A DNA stretch of 64,000 nucleotides from Saprospiraceae bacterium (lineage in GTDB: Bacteria > Bacteroidota > Bacteroidia > Chitinophagales > Saprospiraceae). The notes below the pieces were generated by a model. The model made no database searches. It was given only the letters and a program-made list of their open reading frames with translations, and was not told the origin of the DNA. Below, in pieces: positions 1 through 7,256 of this stretch. The DNA lies in NCBI GenBank assembly GCA_016715965.1, contig JADJXG010000001.1:2547501-2611500 (forward strand). The letters run 5' to 3'. Every line of letters begins with the position of its first letter. Positions within the stretch are counted from its first letter, which is position 1. A program made the translations under genes and the position numbers.

Positions 1-141
1 CTACCCAATATCCACATCATGGTCAAACACGATGCCAAGCGCAAACACATTACAGACAACCACTCCGCACCCGCCAAATTAAAAACACTTGAACAAGCGG
101 TAGAAAATAAATTAAAGTCTTTATTGCCTTCAAAAGAGTAA
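1..141 (+). CDS. C-terminal fragment of an unidentified protein (cut by window start)
   Basis: Frame 1 is open from the first base to a TAA stop, giving the last 46 residues of a protein whose start lies outside the window. The visible tail is basic (KHDAKRKH) and then a Lys/Glu/Leu-rich stretch likely to form an amphipathic helix. It points toward the minus-strand zinc-ribbon gene, with 9 bases between the two stops, so the genes are convergent. I do not recognise the family. Coding is inferred from the uninterrupted frame and the tight convergent spacing only. Confidence 0.5.
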   Translation, partial: LPNIHIMVKHDAKRKHITDNHSAPAKLKTLEQAVENKLKSLLPSKE

Positions 142-150
142 ATGCCATTG

Positions 151-519
151 TCAATTTTTGTCTTCCTGCTTGACCAAAAGTATTTTACCATCTTCAAATA
201 AAACATAACCCTGATCATAACAGAAATAGTAGGTATTACCCGTTTTGGTTTGAATCAAATGGGTCGAATACCGAAAATCAAATCCTTTTCTCAAAAGGCT
301 GTCTCTTGAAATCGTGCGCTTTCCGTCCGGATTAAGCTCAACCATTATATCACGATTGGCCTTAAGGATTTGATTGATTTTTTTAATCAGCGGTGGTACT
401 TCTTTTTTGGATTGCTGATGGTGAATCGAGCGACAACTGTCTGTGCAAAATCGCTTATCCCGTCTTCCCACCAATGGAGAACCACAAACGATGCACTTTT
501 TTTGGACGCTTTTGAGCAT
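151..519 (-). CDS. Small zinc-ribbon protein (unknown function)
   Basis: This 122-residue protein begins with a two-knuckle zinc-binding motif: Cys9-X2-Cys12 and Cys25-X3-Cys29, set in a basic loop (GRRDKRFCTDSCRS). That arrangement is typical of small zinc-ribbon domains. The rest looks like a helical linker (residues 38-60) followed by a beta-rich domain (about 65-118) with alternating Tyr/Phe and a Lys/Glu-rich tail. No catalytic motif is visible. It lies downstream of a fold-back repeat and of the FecA-like receptor but is separated from them by 261 bases, so co-transcription is doubtful. Similar short proteins are common hypotheticals in Bacteroidota; nucleic-acid or protein binding is only a guess. 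Confidence 0.7.
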   Translation of the reverse strand: MLKSVQKKCIVCGSPLVGRRDKRFCTDSCRSIHHQQSKKEVPPLIKKINQILKANRDIMVELNPDGKRTISRDSLLRKGFDFRYSTHLIQTKTGNTYYFCYDQGYVLFEDGKILLVKQEDKN

Positions 520-577
520 AAGCTGCTAAATAATCGCTCACAAGTTATAAACTTTTTATGGAAGCACAGAGGTTTTA

Positions 578-754
578 AACCCAGAATTGTCATTAGATTT
601 TGTAATGAGAGCCAAAAGAGCAACAAAGGCAAGACTCCTCGAAAGAAATTCGCGCGGAGGTGAAGTTATATTTCATTGAGCACGAATTTCGAGAAGAGGC
701 TTGCATTTAATGCTATTTTGGCTCGTAATAGAATTCTAATGACAATTCTGGGTT
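578..754. repeat. 177-bp imperfect fold-back (MITE-like) element
   Basis: The outer 20 bases (578-597) are an exact reverse complement of 735-754. Inward, the two arms remain alignable with mismatches and small gaps, including GAGCCAAAA and GCAAG blocks, down to a second perfect 8-bp pair, GAAATTCG at 645-652 against CGAATTTC at 683-690. If the element starts at ACCCAG, it is flanked on both sides by TAA, which could be a 3-bp target duplication. It fills most of the gap between the zinc-ribbon gene and the FecA-like receptor and has no coding potential of its own. It could be a non-autonomous transposon or a large structured repeat; I noticed no second copy here. Confidence 0.7.
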
Positions 755-780
755 AAAATGAAAACCAATGGCCTGAAAGC

Positions 781-2997
781 TCACTTTTCAAATTGAATCC
801 CAATTCCTGCAAAGAAAGTTCTTCCTTGTGCGGGTAAAAGTCCAGGGCCGGGATAGCCGCCTGCTCTTCTTGTCGCATATTTTGCATCGAGTAAATTGTT
901 GATCCCTGCCCTTAAATTTAAAAATTTGCTCAGCTTTAAAGAAAAGTTTGCATCGTGAACCGCATACGATGGAATAAATCCAATTGTGCCTGAAGCGTTT
1001 GATTCAAAAGTATTGGCAGCGTCAGTATAAACGCCACCCACATAATTGCTCTGAAAAGAGCATTGAATCATTTTATACTCCAGCTGTATGCCGACCCTAT
1101 GGATGTACTCTGGTGCAAATTCAACTTTTTTCCCCTGGATGGATTTGCTTGGATCCTGTGCAATCGCTGGATTGTTCCAATCGGTGTATCTCGATCTGTT
1201 GAGTGAGGTGGAACTGAAAATTTTAACGCTGTGCGGTAATTGGGATTGCATAAAGATTAACTTCACCAGATCGATTTCAAAATAAGATTCAACTCCAAAA
1301 CTTTCACTTGATCCGATATTGGTCCTGAAGATCTTTCCATCTTTGTTTAGGTTTCCAATTCGATCATTGTATTTCAAATAATATAAACTAAAATCAAACG
1401 ACATCCATTTACCAATCGTCCCACGAATCCCCAGGTCGGAGTTATAACCATTTGCGTCTTTTAAATGAGGGTCAATAACATCGCTGGTGGCACTGGGTGT
1501 CAATTCGGAAAAAGTAACGGGTCGATAGGCATTCGATATATTTGCATATACATTGGTGAGTTCATTGATTTTGAATTCTACGCCCAAACCTGCCAACACA
1601 ATATTTCTCCCGCGTTGATCAAAAACGGCCGAGTCCGTCGCATTTATTCTTCCTTCTACCGTATTTTGGATGTTTTCCCAACGTATTCCGGGTATAAGTT
1701 TCCAACGTTTGTGTAGATAAAAGATATTTTCAGCAAATAGAGAATGGTTTAAGGTGCCAAATTTCAAGTTGCGTGCAAAAACATTGCCCTCCACTTGAAA
1801 ATCTGGATCAGAACCCGTGCTTCCAACTCCAAGCTGCGATCTTGTTGTTCGTCCCTTATAACTTCTCGCACCAATTGCCAATTGATGGGTTTTGTTGAAA
1901 AGATTGTAGTTTGTCAGACTTCTCAATTCGGATCCAATGTTGTTGTATTGATCTTTGTCCACCTGTCTGTTGTCATAGCTCAGGGTAGCACCCAGGATGG
2001 TATCCTGAGATGGAAAAGGGCGAATAAATCCAATGCTATTTCTAAAACTATGGGTGATAAATGTTTTCAATTGAACGGTACTTCTTGAATGAATGCGGTA
2101 TTCCAAATTTACCTGACCCGTATTCCAGGGTGTACTCATCCAATTTCTGCTGCGTACTGACTGGCGATGGTTTTCTTTAAACATTTGGTCGGTAAGTCCT
2201 CCGGCTTGCTGGCTGGTGTAATCCATGGCTGTGTAGTCCATGGACATTTTCCACCGATCGTTTGGCTGGTATTCCATAGAGATGTATCCTGTGTGAATAT
2301 TGTATTGGTTGTTTGGTCGCCAGCTGTCTGCGGATCTTCGGTGATAATAAGAGAACCATTTGAACTTTCCCAGATCTCCTCCCAAAGAATTGTAGGAATT
2401 GAACAAACCATAGGATCCCAGGGTCTGCTGTGACTCCATTTGCCATTTTTTTCCTTCTTTGGCAGATTTGATTCTATAATTGACCAAGCCTCCAAATTGA
2501 GGGCCAAATTGCAGAGAAGCTGCGCCTCTTATCACTTCAATTTGTTCGACAGCTTCTACCGGTGGCGTGAAATAAGCTTCAGGATAGCCAAATATCTCAG
2601 AACAAACGTCCACTCCATTTTGGCGAATGTTGAACTCCCAACTTCGGTTGGGGCTTAATCCCCTGGAGGCAATGTTCGTTTGAATTCCGGAGGCATCGCT
2701 TTCCCAAATGGTTATGCCAGGGATTTTGGCATAAATCTGCCTCATATTGTTGCTGCTCAGATCGGCCGTCGAAGCCTGTGGCCTCAAAATCTCATTTTTC
2801 TTGGCTGCAAAAATGACGAGGTCTTTCGAATGCTGATAATGTTGGACCCCACCCAAAGAATATTTTTCTGTAACGGTAATTGTTTCAAGGAGTTTTTCTT
2901 TTGTAGTGTCTTGTAAGGTATTGGAATATAATACATTATATTTTATTATCAGAAAATTGAAAATCAACAAAGTCAAGCTTGAGATCCGAAATTTCAT
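781..2997 (-). CDS. TonB-dependent outer membrane receptor, FecA-like (iron chelate uptake)
   Basis: A 738-residue outer membrane receptor. An N-terminal hydrophobic segment (about residues 6-25) serves as signal peptide. A plug domain follows, with NNMRQIYAKIPGITIWE near residue 85 and the conserved VEQIEVIRGAASLQFGPQ near residue 155. The remaining about 550 residues have the alternating aromatic pattern of a 22-strand barrel and end in a beta strand with a penultimate-region Phe (GIGIQFEK). The plug resembles FecA-type ferric citrate receptors more than SusC, and there is no N-terminal carboxypeptidase-like domain. It is divergent from a DtxR/MntR-type regulator, and a palindromic operator lies in its promoter, supporting iron-repressed expression. 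The exact ligand cannot be read from sequence. Confidence 0.88.
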   Translation of the reverse strand: MKFRISSLTLLIFNFLIIKYNVLYSNTLQDTTKEKLLETITVTEKYSLGGVQHYQHSKDLVIFAAKKNEILRPQASTADLSSNNMRQIYAKIPGITIWESDASGIQTNIASRGLSPNRSWEFNIRQNGVDVCSEIFGYPEAYFTPPVEAVEQIEVIRGAASLQFGPQFGGLVNYRIKSAKEGKKWQMESQQTLGSYGLFNSYNSLGGDLGKFKWFSYYHRRSADSWRPNNQYNIHTGYISMEYQPNDRWKMSMDYTAMDYTSQQAGGLTDQMFKENHRQSVRSRNWMSTPWNTGQVNLEYRIHSRSTVQLKTFITHSFRNSIGFIRPFPSQDTILGATLSYDNRQVDKDQYNNIGSELRSLTNYNLFNKTHQLAIGARSYKGRTTRSQLGVGSTGSDPDFQVEGNVFARNLKFGTLNHSLFAENIFYLHKRWKLIPGIRWENIQNTVEGRINATDSAVFDQRGRNIVLAGLGVEFKINELTNVYANISNAYRPVTFSELTPSATSDVIDPHLKDANGYNSDLGIRGTIGKWMSFDFSLYYLKYNDRIGNLNKDGKIFRTNIGSSESFGVESYFEIDLVKLIFMQSQLPHSVKIFSSTSLNRSRYTDWNNPAIAQDPSKSIQGKKVEFAPEYIHRVGIQLEYKMIQCSFQSNYVGGVYTDAANTFESNASGTIGFIPSYAVHDANFSLKLSKFLNLRAGINNLLDAKYATRRAGGYPGPGLLPAQGRTFFAGIGIQFEK

Positions 2998-3020
2998 TTC
3001 AAATATTTTTAATTTAGGGG

Positions 3021-3028
3021 CAAATGTA
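3021..3028 (-). promoter_or_regulatory. Putative -7 element of the FecA-like receptor promoter
   Basis: On the minus strand the bases read TACATTTG, a match to the Bacteroidota -7 consensus TAnnTTTG, 23 bases upstream of the receptor start codon. The DtxR-type palindrome at 3035-3050 would sit directly upstream, between the -7 and -33 regions, where a bound repressor would block RNA polymerase. No good -33 TTTG is visible. Confidence 0.45.
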
Positions 3029-3034
3029 TAAATA

Positions 3035-3050
3035 GTTAGTACACCCTAAC
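3035..3050. promoter_or_regulatory. Palindromic operator, probable DtxR/MntR-family site
   Basis: The site reads GTTAG-TACACC-CTAAC, a perfect inverted repeat with 5-bp arms and a 6-bp spacer. Imperfect symmetry extends outward over about 26 bp (8 of 10 bases per arm agree). It resembles the TTAGG-N6-CCTAA shape known for DtxR-type iron regulators. It lies between the divergent receptor and regulator genes, so one bound dimer pair could control both. Assignment to the adjacent regulator is inference. Confidence 0.6.
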
Positions 3051-3084
3051 TTATTTTGTGTCAATTTTTTTTTATTTTTGTGGA

Positions 3085-3828
3085 ATGGATCTGAATCTTT
3101 TAAGCCTTACCGATGAAAACTATTTAAAGGCTATTTATCAACTTTGCGAACAAAACCCTCATAATGTTACCTCTACCAACGAACTAGCCGCTTATCTTCA
3201 GCTTAAACCGGGGACCATAACTGAGAGCATACGAAGATTGAGCGACAAGGGTCTAATCGCTTATGAGAAGTATCAACCGCTCAAATTGACCATCATAGGC
3301 AAAAGTCTTGCGCTTCAGATTATTCGAAAACAGAGACTCTGGAAAACCTGGCTGGTGAAGAAAATGTCTTTTGGCTGGGATGAAATAGATGAGCTGGCCC
3401 ATCAGTTGGAACACATTAGATCCACCAAACTGATTGACCAGTTGGATCAAATATTGGGATTCCCATTGTTTGATCCTCATGGTGATCCAATTCCTGACAG
3501 CAGGGGCAATGTCCGGGGAAAATGTTTTATCAGTCTGGACCGGGCAGAGATGGGAAAAGCTTACCGAATTACGGCCATCAATGACCAGTCAGAAAAATTT
3601 ATAAAGTACATGGATAAATTGGGTCTGCGAATTGGGGATGCTCTGTTACCCATCGAATTGGAAGAATACGACGAAGCCATCACGGTTCAATTGAATGATA
3701 AGCTTAGGCTTTTATTGCCCAAAACCGTATCAGAGAATATTCTCATCACTTCTGAAGAGCATTGTTGTGCTTTTGAAAACGAACAAAGCAATCCACCTTG
3801 TTTAAATGTCCATTATCAAAATAATTGA
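3085..3828 (+). CDS. DtxR/MntR-family metal-dependent transcriptional regulator
   Basis: A 247-residue regulator. Residues 1-65 form a winged helix (LTDENYLKAIYQL, then ELAAYLQLKPGTITESIRRLSDKGLI). Residues about 70-140 are the metal-binding and dimerisation domain, with Glu/His-rich helices (DELAHQLEHI, FDPHGDPIPD). A C-terminal FeoA/SH3-like domain follows from about residue 160. The reading frame could begin with GTG at 3058, but ATG at 3085 is preferred because DtxR proteins start just before this helix and the upstream residues are low-complexity Phe. It is divergent from the FecA-like receptor with a shared palindromic operator. Whether it senses Fe(II) or Mn(II) is not decided by the sequence. 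Confidence 0.88.
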   Translation: MDLNLLSLTDENYLKAIYQLCEQNPHNVTSTNELAAYLQLKPGTITESIRRLSDKGLIAYEKYQPLKLTIIGKSLALQIIRKQRLWKTWLVKKMSFGWDEIDELAHQLEHIRSTKLIDQLDQILGFPLFDPHGDPIPDSRGNVRGKCFISLDRAEMGKAYRITAINDQSEKFIKYMDKLGLRIGDALLPIELEEYDEAITVQLNDKLRLLLPKTVSENILITSEEHCCAFENEQSNPPCLNVHYQNN

Positions 3829-3885
3829 ATATTTTAGTAGATAGGATACCTTATTTTTAAGATTGAAACGTTGATAATAACCAGA

Positions 3886-6159
3886 ATGAAGAATTTAATC
3901 CAATATGTCCTTTTCTTGATTTTGTCATTTTCTGCATCCCTGGCCTGGAGTGCTCATATTATTGGAGGAGAAATGTATTATCAGTGCCTGGGTTATGGAA
4001 ACAATGGCCAGGATACGACCAGCAGGGTGTACCGGATATTTATCAAGTTGTATAGGGATTGCAGGCCTCAGCAACAAGCGGCCGGATTTGATGTCCCACT
4101 TGGTTTTACGATTTTTAGAAAAATGGCCAATGGCAGTTATGTGAATGTTTTACCTGCCAATCAGGAATACAGTATCCCAAGATTAAGTCAGGGGCCAGAC
4201 CAAATTGATCCACCGGATTACCCCTGTCTCATATTGCCTCCGAATATCTGTGTGGAAAGTGGAACCTATCAACACGATGTAACCCTGCCGATCATTCAAT
4301 CAGAATATGTGATTGTCTGGCAGCGTTGTTGTAGAAACAATACAATTTCAAATATTCAAAATCCGGGAGGGACAGGTGCTACCTGGTCTATTTCCATTCA
4401 CCCGGAAGCACAACGGACTTGCAATTCCTCTCCCAGATTTATCAATTTTCCACCCACGGTGGTATGTGTCAATAATCCTTTGAATTTTGACCACGGCGCC
4501 ATTGATGCAGAAGGAGATTATCTCTTGTATAGCTTCTGCGAGCCTTTGGCAGGAGGCGGGCAAGGGCAGGGTGGCAATAATTGCAATGCGGTGGTACCCA
4601 CTCCGGATTGTCCTCCACCATTCCCCTTGGTCCAGTTTAGAGCTCCGCTTTATACCTATCTTTTTCCAATGGGTGGAAATCCTCCGGTCACGATCAACTC
4701 ACTGACCGGTCGTATCACAGGAGAGCCCAACACCATCGGTCAGTTTGTGATGAGCATTTGTGTATCGGAATATCGCAATGGAGTATTGTTGTCCACACTC
4801 AGAAGAGATTTTCAATTTAACGTGGCCAGTTGTCAGGGCACAGTCGTAGCACAATTGGGTACAGGGACCCTGACTCGAAAAAAACACCACTCAATTCTCT
4901 TATGCAATGATACCATCCTTCAAATGCAAAACAATTCTTACCAACAGCAATTTATCTCGGAAGTGCTTTGGGAGTATGAAAATGGAGGAAAGATGGATAG
5001 CTTTATGGGTTGGGCTCCCACCATTCACTTCAAGGAAGGAGGAATACACAAGGGTCGTTTTATTCTAAATCCAGGCACCAACTGCAGCGATACCTTCGGT
5101 TTTGATGTCAACGTGATTCCGCCGATTCAGCCGGATTTCAGTTTTAGTTTTGATAGTTGCAAAGCAGGACCGGTCAGTTTTAGTGACCAGACTTATTCGA
5201 AGTACAGCAATATCAGAACCTGGGATTGGGATTTCGGAGACGGATTTCGTGGTTTTTCCAAAAACATGGAGATCAATTACATCCATCCGGATCGATACAC
5301 GATCCAACTTGAGGTTACAGATGAATTTGGTTGTAAAAGTAGAATTCAGAAGGGACTATTGTGGCAACCTGCACCGGATGTTATCATATTTGAACCAAGT
5401 CTGAGGGAAGGTTGTGTGCCATTGAAAGTAGGTTTTAAGAACATATCTTTTCCCACAGATTCGACCTATCAATTCAGATGGAAATTTTCAAACGGCGTAA
5501 TTCGTTCAGGGACTTCATTTGTACAAGTTTTTGACTCTGTTGGAAGCTATGATCTCAATCTGGAAGTGGTCTCACCCCTGGGCTGTAAAAGCAGCGCTGA
5601 TTTTAGTCAGGTCGTTAGCGTTTATCCACCACCTTCAGCCAATGCTGTCGTTGACCCATTAATCGTCAATATAGATACACCCTTTGTGCTGTTGACTGAT
5701 CTCAGCCCAAACACCAATGGTAGGACCTGGATCATTGATGGAAAGGAATTTTATTTCGACAGAGACCTGCAGTATCAGTTTGAAGATACGGGCTGGCATT
5801 CCGTTAGACTGATTGCAAGTGACCGCTTTCTATGTACGGATACTTTGGACTTTCGCGTATTTGTATTCAGAGATTTTAGTCTGTATATGCCCAATGCATT
5901 TAGTCCCAATGGAGATGCCATCAATGAAGATTTCAAACCGGTTGGTCAACTCAGGGATTTGGTGAAATACGATCTTCAGATTTTTGATCGTTGGGGAGGA
6001 AAAGTCTTTGAAAGCAGGGTGGCTGACAAGGGCTGGAACGGCAAAATGAACAATGAAGGCTCAGATCTGCCACCCGGAACATACATCTATGAATTATATT
6101 ACCAAGCGGCAAACAAAGAAGCTGTAAAAGAGAAAAAACAATTGATGCTCATTCGATAA
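3886..6159 (+). CDS. Secreted PKD-domain protein with T9SS type B sorting domain
   Basis: A cell-surface or secreted protein of 757 residues. ATG at 3886 is chosen over the upstream TTG at 3871 because it starts a clean signal peptide (residues 1-22, ending WSA). The mature N-terminus begins HIIGGEMYYQCLG, followed by a Cys-rich region (YRDC, QRCCRNNTISNI) of about 300 residues. PKD-like domains follow (WDWDFGDG near residue 445). The C-terminus is the gliding-motility/CHU-type T9SS type B domain (YMPNAFSPNGDAINEDF, then IFDRWGGKVF and a final MLIR). It is a clear paralog of the protein at 61715-63979, sharing the HIIGG start, QRCCRN and FRAPLYT motifs. Surface adhesion or gliding is likely; the specific role is unknown. 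Confidence 0.85.
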   Translation: MKNLIQYVLFLILSFSASLAWSAHIIGGEMYYQCLGYGNNGQDTTSRVYRIFIKLYRDCRPQQQAAGFDVPLGFTIFRKMANGSYVNVLPANQEYSIPRLSQGPDQIDPPDYPCLILPPNICVESGTYQHDVTLPIIQSEYVIVWQRCCRNNTISNIQNPGGTGATWSISIHPEAQRTCNSSPRFINFPPTVVCVNNPLNFDHGAIDAEGDYLLYSFCEPLAGGGQGQGGNNCNAVVPTPDCPPPFPLVQFRAPLYTYLFPMGGNPPVTINSLTGRITGEPNTIGQFVMSICVSEYRNGVLLSTLRRDFQFNVASCQGTVVAQLGTGTLTRKKHHSILLCNDTILQMQNNSYQQQFISEVLWEYENGGKMDSFMGWAPTIHFKEGGIHKGRFILNPGTNCSDTFGFDVNVIPPIQPDFSFSFDSCKAGPVSFSDQTYSKYSNIRTWDWDFGDGFRGFSKNMEINYIHPDRYTIQLEVTDEFGCKSRIQKGLLWQPAPDVIIFEPSLREGCVPLKVGFKNISFPTDSTYQFRWKFSNGVIRSGTSFVQVFDSVGSYDLNLEVVSPLGCKSSADFSQVVSVYPPPSANAVVDPLIVNIDTPFVLLTDLSPNTNGRTWIIDGKEFYFDRDLQYQFEDTGWHSVRLIASDRFLCTDTLDFRVFVFRDFSLYMPNAFSPNGDAINEDFKPVGQLRDLVKYDLQIFDRWGGKVFESRVADKGWNGKMNNEGSDLPPGTYIYELYYQAANKEAVKEKKQLMLIR

Positions 6160-6166
6160 AAAAAAG

Positions 6167-6250
6167 TGCCGGAGGTGGGACTCGAACCCACATGCCCTTG
6201 CGAGCACACGCCCCTGAAACGTGCGTGTCTACCAATTTCACCACTCCGGC
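6167..6250 (-). tRNA. tRNA-Leu (anticodon CAG)
   Basis: The minus strand folds into an 84-nt class II tRNA. The acceptor stem GCCGGAG pairs with CTCCGGC, with discriminator A at 6167. The anticodon stem CACGT/GCGTG encloses the loop TTCAGGG, giving anticodon CAG. There is a long variable arm (TGCTCGCAAGGGCA) and a T-arm GTGGGTTCGAGTCCCAC. The 3' CCA is not encoded. It lies in the gap between two plus-strand genes and is read against them. Confidence 0.95.
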
Positions 6251-6265
6251 AAAAGGACTGCAAAA

Positions 6266-6949
6266 ATGGGTAAAATCTTTCAAACCGTCAAAAAGCTTTT
6301 AAAGGAAAATGAAAATCCGCAGAGGGCTGAAGCAATGAGCGCTTACATGCGGAATCAGTTTAGTTATCTTGGAATTTCATCTCCGATCAGAAGAGAGCTC
6401 GTTGCCGAAGTGTATAAGAAATACCCCAGCTATGATTGGGTCGAAATTCAGGAATTGTTTTTGGCATGCTGGGAAGAAGATCAAAGAGAATTCAAATATG
6501 CAGCTTTTGATATTGCAGCCAGATTTATTAAATATTTTGGCCCAGACCAGGTTCTTTTTTTTGAAAAATTGATAGGAGATCAGAGTTGGTGGGATACTGT
6601 TGATTTTATCGCTCCACATTTGATCGGAAAAACGCTGATGAAGCATCCTGACCTGGTCAAACAGTACGCACTTGATTGGAATAAAAAGGAGCTTTTTTGG
6701 TATCCCCGGGCAGCACTGATCCTGCAATTGTTTTACAGAGATCAGACCAATTTCCAATTGATGCAAAATCTGATTCTTTCTCAAAAAGGAAGTAAGGAAT
6801 TTTTTGTCCGAAAAGCTGCCGGATGGGCGCTCAGACAGTATAGTAAAACCAATCCAAATGCCGTACAGGAATTTATTCAAAGCCACCAGCTGCACCCTTT
6901 GACCGTGAGAGAAGGTCTAAAGTGGATCAGGAGAAAAAGAGAAGGATAG
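6266..6949 (+). CDS. DNA alkylation repair protein, AlkD-like
   Basis: A 227-residue all-helical protein of the AlkD/HEAT-repeat DNA glycosylase family, which removes N3- and N7-alkylated bases. Family features visible are YLGISSPIRREL near residue 33, WEEDQREFKYAAFD near residue 68, WWDTVDFIAPHLIG near residue 110 (Trp and Asp of the base-handling face), FFVRKAAGWALRQYSKTNP near residue 178, and REGLKWI near the end. The open frame extends upstream to 6221 but that part overlaps tRNA-Leu, so ATG at 6266 is the start. It stands alone, with no neighbouring ada or alkA genes. Cytosolic. Confidence 0.85.
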   Translation: MGKIFQTVKKLLKENENPQRAEAMSAYMRNQFSYLGISSPIRRELVAEVYKKYPSYDWVEIQELFLACWEEDQREFKYAAFDIAARFIKYFGPDQVLFFEKLIGDQSWWDTVDFIAPHLIGKTLMKHPDLVKQYALDWNKKELFWYPRAALILQLFYRDQTNFQLMQNLILSQKGSKEFFVRKAAGWALRQYSKTNPNAVQEFIQSHQLHPLTVREGLKWIRRKREG

Positions 6950-7256
6950 ATTTTTGAAGATCTCAATATATTTAAGAATTTCCTTTAGAATGCCATGACA
7001 TTCCAAAGTAGCATTATGGAAAAAACTCTGCTCAAAATTTTGGTCAATGAAAAATAAATGAGCTCCGATTGAATTCCAGTGGAGGAGTTTTGACTTTGGT
7101 TTTTTTCTCCTCTCGCTGCGAATCAGAATGCCAATTCCTGGTAATAAGGAATTGTACCTAATTGTAAGAAGAACCCATAAGTAGAGAAGGAAGGATGGTT
7201 TGTTTTCCAATCCAAATTCCATCCATCCTTTTCTTCGTAATGGCTATGATTTATTT
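6950..7256. other. Intergenic region without a supported gene
   Basis: This 307-bp stretch separates the AlkD-like gene from the convergent TonB receptor. A minus-strand open frame (6917-7222, 101 codons) exists, but it runs antisense into the end of the AlkD-like gene and resembles no family, so I do not call it. An 8-bp inverted repeat, AAGGATGG (7191-7198) with CCATCCTT (7223-7230), lies just past the receptor stop and may help end transcription, although no strong T-tract follows it. Confidence 0.4.

Noticed and set aside
6221..6265. N-terminal extension of the AlkD-like protein
   Set aside because: These codons lie within tRNA-Leu on the other strand; the ATG at 6266 gives a normal family start.
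6917..7222. Minus-strand 101-codon open frame downstream of the second TonB receptor
   Set aside because: It overlaps the end of the AlkD-like gene antisense, has no recognisable motif and no promoter; likely chance.
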